Assembly (NCBI RefSeq): GCF_030068605.1 | Contig: NZ_JASJOU010000001.1 | Location: 868,001-932,000 of the forward strand | Length of the DNA stretch: 64,000 nt | Reading direction: 5' to 3' | From: Xanthocytophaga agilis | Lineage (GTDB): Bacteria; Bacteroidota; Bacteroidia; Cytophagales; 172606-1 | In this document: piece by piece, positions 1 to 9,116 of the stretch | How positions within the stretch are numbered: the stretch's first letter is position 1 | How the letters are laid out: every line of letters starts with the position of its first letter | Program-made: the position numbers and the translations under genes | The notes under the pieces: generated by a model | Database searches by the model: none | What the model saw: the letters and a program-made list of their open reading frames with translations, nothing else | Told to the model about the DNA's origin: nothing

Positions 1-452
1 AAGAGAAATGCGGTCAATGAATTAATTAGAATTCCCACACCTGCAACAATTGCCACTTCACGGCCCTCAATGGGTTGCGGGTGATTTAGTCGCATGGCTG
101 CTTCATAGCCAATGCCTCCAATTGCAATCAATAGGATAACTGCATTCAATAAGGCAACCAGTATAGTTGTTTTTCGATAGCCATATGTGAATGTATGGGT
201 TGGCTTTACTTTGGCAAGACGAAATGCCAGGAGTGCTAATGCCAGACTGGCTACATCACTTAGATTATGACCCGCATCTGTAAGCAGAGCCAGTGATTTG
301 GAGTATAGGCCCACCCCGGCCTCAATAACTACAAACGCCAAATTGAGCACAATACCTACCACAAAAGCTGTGTTTATATTGGTGATAGGGCCATGAATAT
401 GTCCATGATCGTGTGAATGACTGTGCCCGTTATGCGAATGTGTATGTGCCAT
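1..452 (-). CDS. CDF-family cation efflux transporter (5' part; C-terminus beyond the window)
   Basis: Only the first about 150 residues are inside the window, translated by eye from the ATG at 452. The protein opens with a histidine-rich segment (MAHTHSHNGHSHSHDHG), as is usual for zinc-type cation diffusion facilitators. Hydrophobic helices follow, with the family motif LLTDAGHNLSDVASL, whose H and D residues form part of the transmembrane metal site. It should export Zn2+ or a similar divalent metal across the inner membrane in exchange for protons. It lies 44 bp downstream of the copper ATPase on the same strand, so the two are probably co-transcribed. The metal cannot be fixed from sequence alone. 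Confidence 0.93.
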   Translation of the reverse strand, partial: MAHTHSHNGHSHSHDHGHIHGPITNINTAFVVGIVLNLAFVVIEAGVGLYSKSLALLTDAGHNLSDVASLALALLAFRLAKVKPTHTFTYGYRKTTILVALLNAVILLIAIGGIGYEAAMRLNHPQPIEGREVAIVAGVGILINSLTAFL

Positions 453-496
453 AAGATGCAGTAGTAATGGTTGTAAAGTTGCGTACAATCAGGAAT

Positions 497-2926
497 CTAA
501 TTTTTCCAGCGTAACCGAAGGCTATTGCTTACTACAGATACAGAGCTCAATGCCATCGCAGCTCCTGCAATCATGGGATTGAGCATATACCCATACAATG
601 GATAAAGAATACCTGCTGCAACCGGAATACCTATCAGGTTATAGATAAATGCCCAGAACAGATTTTGCCGGATAGCATTGACTGTCAGACCGGATAAACG
701 AATGGCTTGAGGGATACGTTGCAGATCGGATGAAATAAGTGTCATTTTGGCTACATCCATGGCAATGTCTGAACCTTTGCCCATCGCAATACTTACATCT
801 GCCTGTGCAAGTGCCTGTGAGTCATTGATACCATCACCCACCATTGCCACAACTTTTCCCTGTTGTTGCAAGTCTTTGATAAAATCTGCTTTATCAGATG
901 GCATTACCTCTGCCTTATAGTGCCGTATACCGACTTGTTTTGCTACTGCCTGAGCTGTATGTGCATTGTCCCCTGTGAGCATATAAATTTCAATGCCATT
1001 CTTTTGCAAACGACTGATTGCCTGAGAAGATGTCTTTTTAATTGTATCTGCAATAGCCAGAATAGCTAACAATGTGTTGTCTTCTGAAAAGAAAATTACC
1101 GTTTTACCTTCTTTTTGCAAAGTTTGGGATTGATCTTTTAGTGTAGAATCAGCAGAAATGGCATTTTCTTCCATAAAGCTTTGACTACCTATCCGATAGG
1201 TTTTGCCCTCATACATGGCTTCTACACCTTTCCCTGTGATACTTTCAAAAGAGTCCAGCGATACGGATTTGATGCCTTCTTTGCGTAACTTTCTTACAAC
1301 AGCCTCTGCCAACGGATGCTCAGATTGTGATTCAATTCCCAGCAAAATGGATTTCTGCATATCAGATAATGAAGTGATTGAATGCATATCAGTCACTTCT
1401 GGCTTTCCTTCCGTAATGGTTCCGGTTTTGTCCAGCACAATAGCTGTAATTTTATGTGCTAGTTCCAGGCTTTCTGCATCTTTAATCAAAATGCCATTTT
1501 CAGCACCTTTACCAACACCTACCATAATGGCAGTAGGAGTTGCCAGACCGAGAGCACAAGGGCAGGCTATAACCAAAACGGTGACCAGCGCCAGTAAGCC
1601 TTGTGTAAGAGCATTGTCTCCTCCAAAGATTTGCCAGAGTACAAAGCTCAGCATAGCAATACCAATGACTACCGGTACGAAGATACCTGCAATTTTATCT
1701 ACCAGTTTCTGGACAGGTGCTTTGCTACCTTGAGCTTCCTGTACCCGTTGAATAATGTGCGCCAGTAAAGTATCACTTCCTACTTTCTCTGCTATAAACC
1801 GAAAACTTCCTTTTTGATTGACTGTACCTGCCAGTACTTTTAACCCTTCTTTCTTTTCCACAGGTATTGGCTCTCCGCTGATCATGCTTTCGTCTACAAA
1901 GGAACTGCCTGATAGTACTAAACCGTCCACAGGTATTTTATCTCCTGGACGAACCAGTAATTTATCTCCAACTTGTACCTCACTGATAGTGATTGTTTGT
2001 TCCTGTCCTTCCGGAGTGATTCGGGTAACTTGTTTGGGTTGTAAACCAATGAGTTTTTTGATCGCAGAAGAGGTATTGGATTTTGCCTGCTCTTCCAGCA
2101 TTTTTCCTAATAGAATAAAAACAATGACTACGGCAGCAGATTCAAAATATACATGTGAATGTAAACCTCTGTGATGGAAAAATTCGGGATACACTGTAGT
2201 GAATACACTAAATAGAAAGGCAATCCCAGTACTTAACGCTACCAGGGTATCCATATTAGCATTGCCATGACGAGCCAGTTTAAACGCATTCACAAAAAAG
2301 CTTTTACCAAATACAGACAATATAACTGCCGTTAATACCATCATAATCCAGTTGCCATAGGGAAAATCCATCCAGAACATCCCAATAACGACTACAGGTA
2401 CGGCAAGAACCGCTGACCAGATCGTTTTGAACTTTAACGCCAGGTAATGCTTTTGTTGAGCCTCTTCCTGAATATTGCGACCTTCTGCCTGTTCCAATAC
2501 CAGATCATAACCAACAGATTGAACCGCTTTACGGAGTTCCGCTGTGTCAAGAGTGCCTGGAATATATTCTACCTGCGCTGAGCCATTGGCATAGTTTACG
2601 GAAGCATTCACTACTCCTTTCTGAACCTTTAAAATACTTTCTACACTAATAGCACAGGATGCACAGGACATTTCCAATACAGGAAAGGTTTGTTTCAGTG
2701 TAGCTACATCATAGCCAAGATCCCGAATGGAACGTACAATTTGGGGAATGCTGTTTTTTTGCGGATCAAGGCCGACTTTCGCCCATTCATTATTTACATC
2801 TACGCTATGGTTTGTAATGCCATCAATTTTATCTAATTCCTGATCGACAAGCATTGCACAATGTTCATTGTCTACTCCAACCAATGGAATTTTAACAGAT
2901 GTGGTATGTTGAGTTGTTGTTTCCAT
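497..2926 (-). CDS. copA: Copper-translocating P-type ATPase (P1B-1)
   Basis: At 809 aa the length is normal for CopA. There are two N-terminal HMA domains. In the first (about residues 12-75) the metal site reads NEHC, so its first Cys is lost. The second has an intact MSCASC site (C88, C91). Membrane helices follow, then the CPC motif of the transport site (C455-P456-C457), the phosphorylation loop DKTGT (D499), the hinge GDGIND, and a C-terminal helix with [15 protein letters not shown]. The last two membrane signatures fit Cu+ rather than Zn/Cd specificity. It pumps cytosolic Cu+ out through the inner membrane. The start at 2926 is followed upstream by a dyad and a 21-bp repeat that look regulatory. 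The downstream neighbour is the CDF gene. Confidence 0.96.
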   Translation of the reverse strand: METTTQHTTSVKIPLVGVDNEHCAMLVDQELDKIDGITNHSVDVNNEWAKVGLDPQKNSIPQIVRSIRDLGYDVATLKQTFPVLEMSCASCAISVESILKVQKGVVNASVNYANGSAQVEYIPGTLDTAELRKAVQSVGYDLVLEQAEGRNIQEEAQQKHYLALKFKTIWSAVLAVPVVVIGMFWMDFPYGNWIMMVLTAVILSVFGKSFFVNAFKLARHGNANMDTLVALSTGIAFLFSVFTTVYPEFFHHRGLHSHVYFESAAVVIVFILLGKMLEEQAKSNTSSAIKKLIGLQPKQVTRITPEGQEQTITISEVQVGDKLLVRPGDKIPVDGLVLSGSSFVDESMISGEPIPVEKKEGLKVLAGTVNQKGSFRFIAEKVGSDTLLAHIIQRVQEAQGSKAPVQKLVDKIAGIFVPVVIGIAMLSFVLWQIFGGDNALTQGLLALVTVLVIACPCALGLATPTAIMVGVGKGAENGILIKDAESLELAHKITAIVLDKTGTITEGKPEVTDMHSITSLSDMQKSILLGIESQSEHPLAEAVVRKLRKEGIKSVSLDSFESITGKGVEAMYEGKTYRIGSQSFMEENAISADSTLKDQSQTLQKEGKTVIFFSEDNTLLAILAIADTIKKTSSQAISRLQKNGIEIYMLTGDNAHTAQAVAKQVGIRHYKAEVMPSDKADFIKDLQQQGKVVAMVGDGINDSQALAQADVSIAMGKGSDIAMDVAKMTLISSDLQRIPQAIRLSGLTVNAIRQNLFWAFIYNLIGIPVAAGILYPLYGYMLNPMIAGAAMALSSVSVVSNSLRLRWKN

Positions 2927-2932
2927 GACAGC

Positions 2933-3024
2933 TTTGTATCAACGTGTTGTTATGATACAAAAGTATACCTTCAATGCCTGAATAGTATTACATAATTTTC
3001 GGGAAGTATTGCAAGATTTTCGGT
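2933..3024. promoter_or_regulatory. Candidate operator region of copA: 9-bp dyad and 21-bp tandem repeat
   Basis: Just upstream of the copA start are inverted arms TTTGTATCA (2933-2941) and TGATACAAA (2953-2961). Further up are two copies of AGTATTRCAWRATTTTCGGK at 2984-3003 and 3005-3024, matching at 17 of 20 positions with a period of 21 bp. Direct half-sites two helical turns apart are typical of AraC-family binding sites. An AraC regulator with a metal-binding domain is encoded at 5359-5925. That it is the ligand of these sites is inference. Confidence 0.5.
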
Positions 3025-3145
3025 AAAGGTTTTATCAGTTAACCATTAGGCTTTAAAATAAACCTCTGATACAAAAAATTTCAACCACTTATTCTATGGA
3101 TCTATTTTTGAAGGAAAGATAACAAATCCATTCTTTGCGATCAGC

Positions 3146-4024
3146 ATGTTAGCCGCATCCATTTCTCAGATAGAGTATAAAGACAAATGGGTAAGAGCCA
3201 TTATTCTACCCCTTATGTTATCCCTCCAGTTATATCTGGACTATAGTGAAGATTTTTGGGATTGGAAGTTGGCTTATTGCATAGGTGCAGATATTCTGAC
3301 TGCTATTTTGGTTTGGGAGTTAATACGAACGGTTGTTTTACTATTAGACCGATATTATCCCTGGCAGAATGGTTTTCTGAAACGATTGTTACTCCAATTG
3401 CTGATAACTGTTCCCGTCTGTCTGGTACTTATTATTGGTATCACCTGGACGACTTACACATTTATTGTCACGCCACATGATCCCAATCTGTGGCTTTACT
3501 TTTATAAAATTGATTTGCCTGTTATTGTAATTTTGCTGTGTATGCTCAATTTTATTTATGTAAGCCTTTACTTTTATCGCTTCCACGAACAACAAAGTAT
3601 TACCCTGCCATCCATATTGACAGATCTGACAGAGCAAAAACATGTTCGAAAACCAAAAACTGAAACTAATCGACTAATGATAAAATCAGGAAAGAAGGAA
3701 TTAATTCTGGATATGTCGGAAGTTGCAGGAGCGTTTGTTACAGATGGAATTTGTTGGGTAGTAACTACAGAAGGAAAGAAATTGGTTGTGGATTGTTCGT
3801 TGGATTATCTGGAAGAAGCATTGAAAACTGGCAATTTCTTTCGGGCTAATAGGCAATTGATTCTTTCTCGTATGTTGGTAAAATCAATTCATTCAGATAC
3901 ATATGGAAAAATAAAAGTAGTGCTTAAAGAAGGTAGTGGAGTATCAGGAGAAATCTTTGTGAGCCGAACTAAAGCAGCAGAGTTTAGGAAATGGATAAAA
4001 GTGGATATAGCATTTCAGGGTTAA
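3146..4024 (+). CDS. Membrane-bound LytTR-family transcriptional regulator
   Basis: This is a 292-aa one-component regulator. About residues 15-150 hold four hydrophobic segments, typical of the membrane part of Bacteroidota LytTR proteins. A short linker (about 150-175) leads to a C-terminal LytTR DNA-binding domain (about 175-287) with the characteristic FFRANRQLILS stretch. There is no response-receiver domain and no kinase domain. It presumably senses a membrane or envelope signal and binds DNA directly. It is divergent from copA (219 bp between the starts) and precedes the serine hydrolase at 4131, its only same-strand neighbour and possible target. The signal is unknown. Confidence 0.88.
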   Translation: MLAASISQIEYKDKWVRAIILPLMLSLQLYLDYSEDFWDWKLAYCIGADILTAILVWELIRTVVLLLDRYYPWQNGFLKRLLLQLLITVPVCLVLIIGITWTTYTFIVTPHDPNLWLYFYKIDLPVIVILLCMLNFIYVSLYFYRFHEQQSITLPSILTDLTEQKHVRKPKTETNRLMIKSGKKELILDMSEVAGAFVTDGICWVVTTEGKKLVVDCSLDYLEEALKTGNFFRANRQLILSRMLVKSIHSDTYGKIKVVLKEGSGVSGEIFVSRTKAAEFRKWIKVDIAFQG

Positions 4025-4082
4025 ATGAATAGCATTTCAGTCAAAAAGTTGATTCCAAGTCTGGAAATGAAAGAATATGGAT

Positions 4083-4125
4083 CTTGTTTTGAGTGGTCAT
4101 TATTATTTCATTCACTCAAAACAAG
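4083..4125. promoter_or_regulatory. Perfect 13-bp inverted repeat directly before a start codon
   Basis: CTTGTTTTGAGTG (4083-4095) and CACTCAAAACAAG (4113-4125) are perfect complements around a 17-nt loop. The structure ends five bases before the ATG at 4131 and has no T-run, so a leader hairpin or an operator is more likely than a terminator. Confidence 0.5.
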
Positions 4126-4130
4126 TAACT

Positions 4131-5228
4131 ATGAAAACGTATTTAATAAGTATTCTACTCCTTGCCAACTGTCTGGGTTGTAAAGAAGATGCTACCCAAC
4201 CAATTGTGACAAACAATCCACTGACTTCTTCACTTGACCAGACAGTTCATAGCACAGTCGAAAAATATGCTTCTGCATCCAGTACCGGAGGATTTGTGAT
4301 TGGAATCTTTCGCAATGACAGTACATTTATTTATCGGTATGGACACAGCAATAAGGAGACACATCAACTGCCTGATGAAAATACTATTTTTGAAATAGGT
4401 TCTATCTCAAAAACCTTTACTGCTGCACTTATGACTGATTTTACTGCTAGCCGGCAGATAAATCTGGAAGAGCCAGCCAGTAAATTTTTACCTCTTTCTT
4501 TTTTGGAAAAAAATGGAATTCAGGTAAAACTAAAAGATCTACTCAATCATAGTTCCGGATTACCCAGGTTGCCTGATGACTTGGCAAATGGAGCAAATAC
4601 TCAAGAACCGTACAAACATTATGATAGTACGAAAGTATATGTATATCTGAAAAATAAACCATTGAAGAATACACCTGAAACAGTATTCGAGTATTCAAAT
4701 CTGGCTTTTGGAGTTGCAGGGCTAATACTTGAACGAAATACAGGGAAAAGCTATGAACAACTTGTGGAAGAGAAGATAGCTATATCTCTGGGAATGAAGG
4801 ATACAAAAATAACTTTGTCTGAAGATGAAAAGCTGAGATTTGCAAAAGGGTACGATGCGAAAGGTAAACCTGTAGCTTATTGGAATGATCTGAATGGGTT
4901 TAAGGGAGCAGGTGCATTGCGTTCTACTGTAAAGGATTTGTTAGTATATGCACAAGCAAATATAAACCCTGGCAATAATACAATAGGCAAGAGTTTCGCA
5001 TTTTGTCATCAGATTACATCGACTTTAGATGACAAGAAAGTAGGTTTAGCCTGGTTTGAACTCACTATTAATGGTCATGCAGTATATGTGCATGACGGAG
5101 GAACAGGAGGTTTTACCAGTTTCATCCTTTTCTCAAAAGAGAAGAAAAGAGCACTGGTATTATTGGCTAATAACTCAACAGAAAACTTGAGTAGTGTGAT
5201 AGATAGGTTAAGTAAATCGGTCTTTTGA
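4131..5228 (+). CDS. Serine hydrolase of the beta-lactamase/class C family, predicted lipoprotein
   Basis: I place the start at the ATG at 4131 because it gives a lipoprotein signal peptide ending in LLANCLGC. An in-frame start at 4077 would only add sequence inside the upstream hairpin. The 365-aa protein has the serine beta-lactamase/D,D-peptidase motifs: SISK (S91, K94), a YSN tyrosine motif in EYSNLAFG, and HDGGTGGF in place of the KTG box. Such proteins usually act as esterases, peptidases or amidases in the periplasm. The substrate cannot be read from sequence. A bidirectional terminator follows. Confidence 0.9.
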   Translation: MKTYLISILLLANCLGCKEDATQPIVTNNPLTSSLDQTVHSTVEKYASASSTGGFVIGIFRNDSTFIYRYGHSNKETHQLPDENTIFEIGSISKTFTAALMTDFTASRQINLEEPASKFLPLSFLEKNGIQVKLKDLLNHSSGLPRLPDDLANGANTQEPYKHYDSTKVYVYLKNKPLKNTPETVFEYSNLAFGVAGLILERNTGKSYEQLVEEKIAISLGMKDTKITLSEDEKLRFAKGYDAKGKPVAYWNDLNGFKGAGALRSTVKDLLVYAQANINPGNNTIGKSFAFCHQITSTLDDKKVGLAWFELTINGHAVYVHDGGTGGFTSFILFSKEKKRALVLLANNSTENLSSVIDRLSKSVF

Positions 5229-5305
5229 TTAAGAGCTGGACTTTACTGGCTACCCGAAAAGAAGATTTTTTATTAGAAAGCACTGCCAATTTGGAAGTGA
5301 AAGAG

Positions 5306-5333
5306 AATGCCTCATATGCATATATGAGGCATT
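5306..5333. terminator. Bidirectional terminator between convergent genes
   Basis: AATGCCTCATAT (5306-5317) pairs with ATATGAGGCATT (5322-5333) around a 4-nt loop, between the serine hydrolase stop at 5228 and the AraC regulator stop at 5359. There is no strong T-run. Confidence 0.65.
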
Positions 5334-5358
5334 AGTATTGGATTTGTATGGATGTGGT

Positions 5359-5925
5359 TTATACCTGATCCAGAGACTTACGTTTCTTTTCTTTCAACTG
5401 TTTGAAATGACTTGGTGTCAATCCTGTCACTTTTTTGAATTGATTGGAAAGATGTTGTACACTGCTATAGTGAAGTTGATCGGCTATTTCACTCAATGAA
5501 AGTTCATCATACATGAGTAGTTCTTTCACCTTTTCTATTTTCTGATTGATAATGTATTTTTCAATCGTAATACCTTCTACTTCTGAAAAAAGACTGCTTA
5601 GATAGCCATAGTCACGATTAAGCTGTTCAGCTATATAATCGGAGTGATTTACTTTTTGCAGATTATCATTTTCTGAATGAATCAGGGTAATAATTACTGT
5701 TTTGATACGTTCAATCATTTTTTGCTTTTTGTCATCCAGCAGTTCAAATCCTACTTCTTCCAATTTTTCTCTGAGTGACTGAGCTTGATTGACAGCTAAT
5801 TCTTCCTGTATCTGTACTTCTCCCAACTGCATATCTATAGGATGTAATCCTTCTTCCTGGAGTACCTGTTGTACAACCATCTTGCAACGGTTGCAGACCA
5901 TATTTTTTATATATAAAGTATTCAT
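5359..5925 (-). CDS. AraC-family regulator with N-terminal HMA-like metal-binding domain
   Basis: This 188-aa protein joins two modules. Residues 1-65 look like an HMA domain with the metal motif MVCNRC (C11, C14) and a following helix, as in copper chaperones and the N-terminus of CopA. Residues 75-185 form an AraC-type double helix-turn-helix (LSEIADQLHYSSVQHLSNQF, then GLTPSHFKQL). A cytosolic regulator that binds Cu+ (or a related ion) through its own HMA domain and then controls metal-efflux genes is the simplest reading. The copA promoter about 2.4 kb away has a 21-bp tandem repeat that could be its site. Sensing and target are inferred. Confidence 0.88.
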   Translation of the reverse strand: MNTLYIKNMVCNRCKMVVQQVLQEEGLHPIDMQLGEVQIQEELAVNQAQSLREKLEEVGFELLDDKKQKMIERIKTVIITLIHSENDNLQKVNHSDYIAEQLNRDYGYLSSLFSEVEGITIEKYIINQKIEKVKELLMYDELSLSEIADQLHYSSVQHLSNQFKKVTGLTPSHFKQLKEKKRKSLDQV

Positions 5926-6198
5926 TGAAGGATTTTTTTACGTATTTCTATGTTACTGCATTATCCAATAGGATCAAGACGAATTAGTCAAAGATACAAA
6001 AAGCTATATTCAACAGAAGCAAATTTATATAGACATCTTCCTTGTTTTCTATCTTGTTTATAGTAAATAACATAAGATCAGAAAGTTTTGGTTTGACCCA
6101 TTGCTTTTTTGAGTTGAAATTATGTAACATTGTGTACCTCACCTTTATACTATAGGTGTTTTGTTTCACTTATTCACCTCAAATCTTCTGTACAATCC

Positions 6199-7005
6199 AT
6201 GAATGCTAAATTTTTACTGGCATTTGCCGTAACAGGAAGTGTATGGTTATCAGCCTGCAACTCTTCCACTAAGCATGATGAAAACACAACTGATACTGCT
6301 TCTGTAGCGACTAATGATACTACAGCAGTACTGACTGAAACAGCTTCTTTAAATAAACTTACCAGTGAAGAAGAAAGTCAGGGTTTTAAATTGTTATTTG
6401 ATGGACAGTCCACCGCCGGATGGCATAGCTATCTGAAAGGAGATAGTGTAATTGGCTGGAAAGCAGAAGGAGGTATATTGGTGTGTCCGGGTAATACAGG
6501 AGCTGATTTGACCAGTAACGATGAATATGAAAACTTTGAACTTCGTTTTGACTGGAATGTAGAGCCTAAAGGCAACAGTGGAGTAATTTACAAAGTTATT
6601 GAAGACAAAAAGTATAAAAGCTCTTATGAGTCGGGTCCAGAATATCAGATTATAGATGACAATGGCTATCCGCCTTATATGGAAAACGGAAAAGAGATTC
6701 ATATAACAGATAAGCAAAAGTCAGGAGCTAACTATGATATGCAGGCTCCATCAGCTTTCAAAGCCAAAGCACCTGGTGAATGGAACGAAGCAGTAATTAT
6801 TGTAAATAAAAACCATGTGGAACACTGGCTAAACGGTGAGAAGGTAGTGGAATACGAGTATGGAGGACCTGAATGGAAGAAACAATTAGCTGTGAGTAAG
6901 TTTACTAAATGGCCTTACGCTACTCCTCACGCCAAAGGAAAAATAGCTTTCCAGGATCATGAACACAAAGTAGAATACCGAAATATACGCATTAAAATAT
7001 TGTAA
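6199..7005 (+). CDS. DUF1080 (3-keto-disaccharide hydrolase-type) lipoprotein
   Basis: I chose the ATG at 6199 since it begins a lipoprotein signal peptide (MNAKFLLAFAVTGS, lipobox LSAC). An upstream in-frame start at 6130 would bury it. The mature part (about residues 60-268) is a DUF1080 concanavalin-like domain with the family's LLFDGQSTAGWHSY opening, DFRF-type core strands (ELRFDWNVEPKGNSGVIYKV), and GPEYQIIDDNGYP. DUF1080 proteins bind or hydrolyse modified disaccharides at the cell surface in Bacteroidota. The exact substrate is unknown. It is convergent with the HTH-like membrane protein at 7038. Confidence 0.9.
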   Translation: MNAKFLLAFAVTGSVWLSACNSSTKHDENTTDTASVATNDTTAVLTETASLNKLTSEEESQGFKLLFDGQSTAGWHSYLKGDSVIGWKAEGGILVCPGNTGADLTSNDEYENFELRFDWNVEPKGNSGVIYKVIEDKKYKSSYESGPEYQIIDDNGYPPYMENGKEIHITDKQKSGANYDMQAPSAFKAKAPGEWNEAVIIVNKNHVEHWLNGEKVVEYEYGGPEWKKQLAVSKFTKWPYATPHAKGKIAFQDHEHKVEYRNIRIKIL

Positions 7006-7020
7006 GTCCTGCAAACTATC

Positions 7021-7061
7021 TTTCAGACTCAGATAGATTACATAGCTGTCTGAGTCTGAAA
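7021..7061. terminator. Bidirectional terminator
   Basis: TTTCAGACTCAGA (7021-7033) pairs with TCTGAGTCTGAAA (7049-7061), a perfect 13-bp stem. The right arm overlaps the last codons of the minus-strand gene ending at 7038. T-rich sequence flanks both sides. Confidence 0.8.
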
Positions 7062-8366
7062 ATTTTCTTCAAATACGACCTCTCCATTCAATCTTTGAAG
7101 TTTGGTATAACGTATTGACCCCGTTCCCTGAAAACCATAATGAATCCCAACAATCCGAGTGGCGGCATTAGAGAATGAAGTTTCCAGTGCTTTTTTATCA
7201 TTGATGAAAAATTGTACTTTTTTGTTCCTGCATTCCACTCTGACTTTTGTCCAATGACTCATATCACTTCCAAATCCTGACAAATCAGTCGTTTTGCCTT
7301 CCATAAACTTATCGCCTACCGACATATTCAAATCTGATACACAACCTAGGTTACTTAGCGGTATACTCATCATATCATTTTCCAGTAACAACATAATCTG
7401 TGAGAACTGACAAATCGCTGAGCCCTGGTTGTAGTTGCTTTTTACTTCTGTTTCAAAAATGAAATTGTCGTTAAGTATTCCTTTAAAGTCGCGAACATTC
7501 CGAAATATTACAAAAGGAGGTTGAGGTTGCATAGGTATGTGTTTAGCCTCGATCTGTACAGGCGACAATCCAAGTGTACCATTCTTTCTCGTTTCCCGTT
7601 CTGAAAAATAGACAGGAACAGGTTCCTGTTGAACAGCTACAATCCAACCATCTGATGGAATAAGCAAGTCATGTTCTTTAACAATCCGATCTCCTACTAC
7701 AAGTTTTGCTTTAAAGAATCCAGGATAATAATAAATGGAAGTGTATTGATGTTTGTTTTTGGGAACCAGAACCCGTCGTTTAGGGTCCCAGGATTGCTGA
7801 ATAAATACCGAATCAGTAGTAGCCGCAGTAGCATCATAGGTAAATACTACAGAATTTGGGATGCCTTTGGTAACAGGTTTACTAGTAAACGAGAATGGGG
7901 TCGAAGATTGGTTTTCTTTTTTTATGTCTGCTTTGGAAAACGTTTGGATAGTAAGCCAGCCTGCACCTGCCAGTAGCAAAATCAGACTGAATACCCCAAT
8001 GCTCTTTGTCTGAAAACGTGGTTCTGTTTTGGGTGGGTTTATCTGTTGGGATATTACTTCAGTTTGAGGAACAGTAATACGAGGTTGTTCTTCCTGTATA
8101 CTTTTTAGCTTAAACTCTCTCCAGTTTTCATACCCTACAAAGCTAGCCAGTGTATTAAGCGTGCTTAGATTAGGTAAACTCTCATATTTTACTTTTCCCC
8201 ACACACGTTTCAATGTAGTAGGACTGAGGTTTATTTTTGTCTCTTCATAAATCTTTTCACTCAGTTCTGTAAAATCCTGATTTTTCCAGAACTCACTATT
8301 TCCCCAGCCTGTCTTTTCCTCAATCAGGTGTTTACACTTTTCAATAAGAACATCTTCCGATTGCAT
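7038..8366 (-). CDS. Transmembrane protein with N-terminal HTH-like domain and extracytoplasmic lectin-like domain
   Basis: The protein is 442 aa. Residues 1-90 contain LSPTTLKRVWGKV followed by LPNLSTLNTLASFVGYENW, a pattern I associate with a helix-turn-helix-like N-terminal domain seen in many Bacteroidota membrane proteins. A single membrane helix follows (about 122-143, SIGVFSLILLLAGAGWLTI). The rest is predicted outside the membrane: an Ig/PKD-like region (about 160-260) and a concanavalin-like region to the C-terminus (WTKVRVECRNKKVQFFINDK). The layout resembles ToxR/CadC-type one-component regulators that sense a ligand outside and bind DNA inside. The function is inferred from architecture only. 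Its neighbours are also concanavalin-type proteins. Confidence 0.7.
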   Translation of the reverse strand: MQSEDVLIEKCKHLIEEKTGWGNSEFWKNQDFTELSEKIYEETKINLSPTTLKRVWGKVKYESLPNLSTLNTLASFVGYENWREFKLKSIQEEQPRITVPQTEVISQQINPPKTEPRFQTKSIGVFSLILLLAGAGWLTIQTFSKADIKKENQSSTPFSFTSKPVTKGIPNSVVFTYDATAATTDSVFIQQSWDPKRRVLVPKNKHQYTSIYYYPGFFKAKLVVGDRIVKEHDLLIPSDGWIVAVQQEPVPVYFSERETRKNGTLGLSPVQIEAKHIPMQPQPPFVIFRNVRDFKGILNDNFIFETEVKSNYNQGSAICQFSQIMLLLENDMMSIPLSNLGCVSDLNMSVGDKFMEGKTTDLSGFGSDMSHWTKVRVECRNKKVQFFINDKKALETSFSNAATRIVGIHYGFQGTGSIRYTKLQRLNGEVVFEENFQTQTAM

Positions 8367-8504
8367 TGTTGTAAGGGTTTTGCCTTATCAAAGATACTAT
8401 TTTTATGCTTGCACCAACTTGCACCAATTTGGAAAAGTGGTGAATGGCGCATTTGGCCCATATATGGAACCTTTGCACCATGTTTCATTTAAATCTAATC
8501 ACAC

Positions 8505-9029
8505 ATGACAACCCAATTAAGAAAACACACACTGAGTGCCATCCTGTTTATGTTAAGCTTTATCACTATGGATGCATTTGCTCAAAATGACAAGCCACGT
8601 GAGAGTCCCCCAGCTACTGCAAGCGGAAAGGCTGGAAATAAAACCATTACCATTCAGTACAGTCAACCTGCAGTGAAAAACCGGGATGTCTGGGGTAAGC
8701 TGGTTCCTTATGGGCAGGTATGGCGTACAGGTGCCAATGAGACTACTTCTATTGAATTCTCGGATGATGTAACCATAGAAGGAAAACCTCTGGCTAAAGG
8801 AAAATATGCCTTGTTTACCATTCCAAATGAAAAAGAGTGGACGATCATTTTCAATAAAACTATTAAATGGGGTGCTTTTAGCTATAAACAGGAAGAAGAT
8901 GTATTGCGAGTGAATGTGCCAGTAAAAAAATCCAAAAGCTTCACTGAGAGAATGACCTTCACTGTTTCCAATCAGGGACTTGTAACACTTAAGTGGGAAA
9001 ATGCACAGGTAGATTTTACTGTGAAATGA
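8505..9029 (+). CDS. DUF2911 domain secreted protein
   Basis: This 174-aa protein has an N-terminal signal peptide cleaved after DAFAQ. The body matches DUF2911: SGKAGNKTITIQYSQPAVKNR, then VWGKLVPYGQVWRTGANE, and a C-terminal beta-rich part. DUF2911 proteins are common, uncharacterised envelope proteins of Bacteroidota. It is divergent from the HTH-like membrane protein (138 bp between the starts) and is followed 87 bp later by another secreted protein, so the two may be co-transcribed. No enzymatic motif is visible. Confidence 0.88.
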   Translation: MTTQLRKHTLSAILFMLSFITMDAFAQNDKPRESPPATASGKAGNKTITIQYSQPAVKNRDVWGKLVPYGQVWRTGANETTSIEFSDDVTIEGKPLAKGKYALFTIPNEKEWTIIFNKTIKWGAFSYKQEEDVLRVNVPVKKSKSFTERMTFTVSNQGLVTLKWENAQVDFTVK

Positions 9030-9116
9030 CTTCTTCTGCTTTCTTCTATAAACGAATGAAAGCAGAATTTTTACGTTGTTGAATCCGAAAATCTCAATCT
9101 CCAAACTACTACTTAT

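Noticed and set aside
1203-2174. Plus-strand open frames opposite copA
   Set aside because: They are antisense shadows of a well-supported gene and resemble no protein family.
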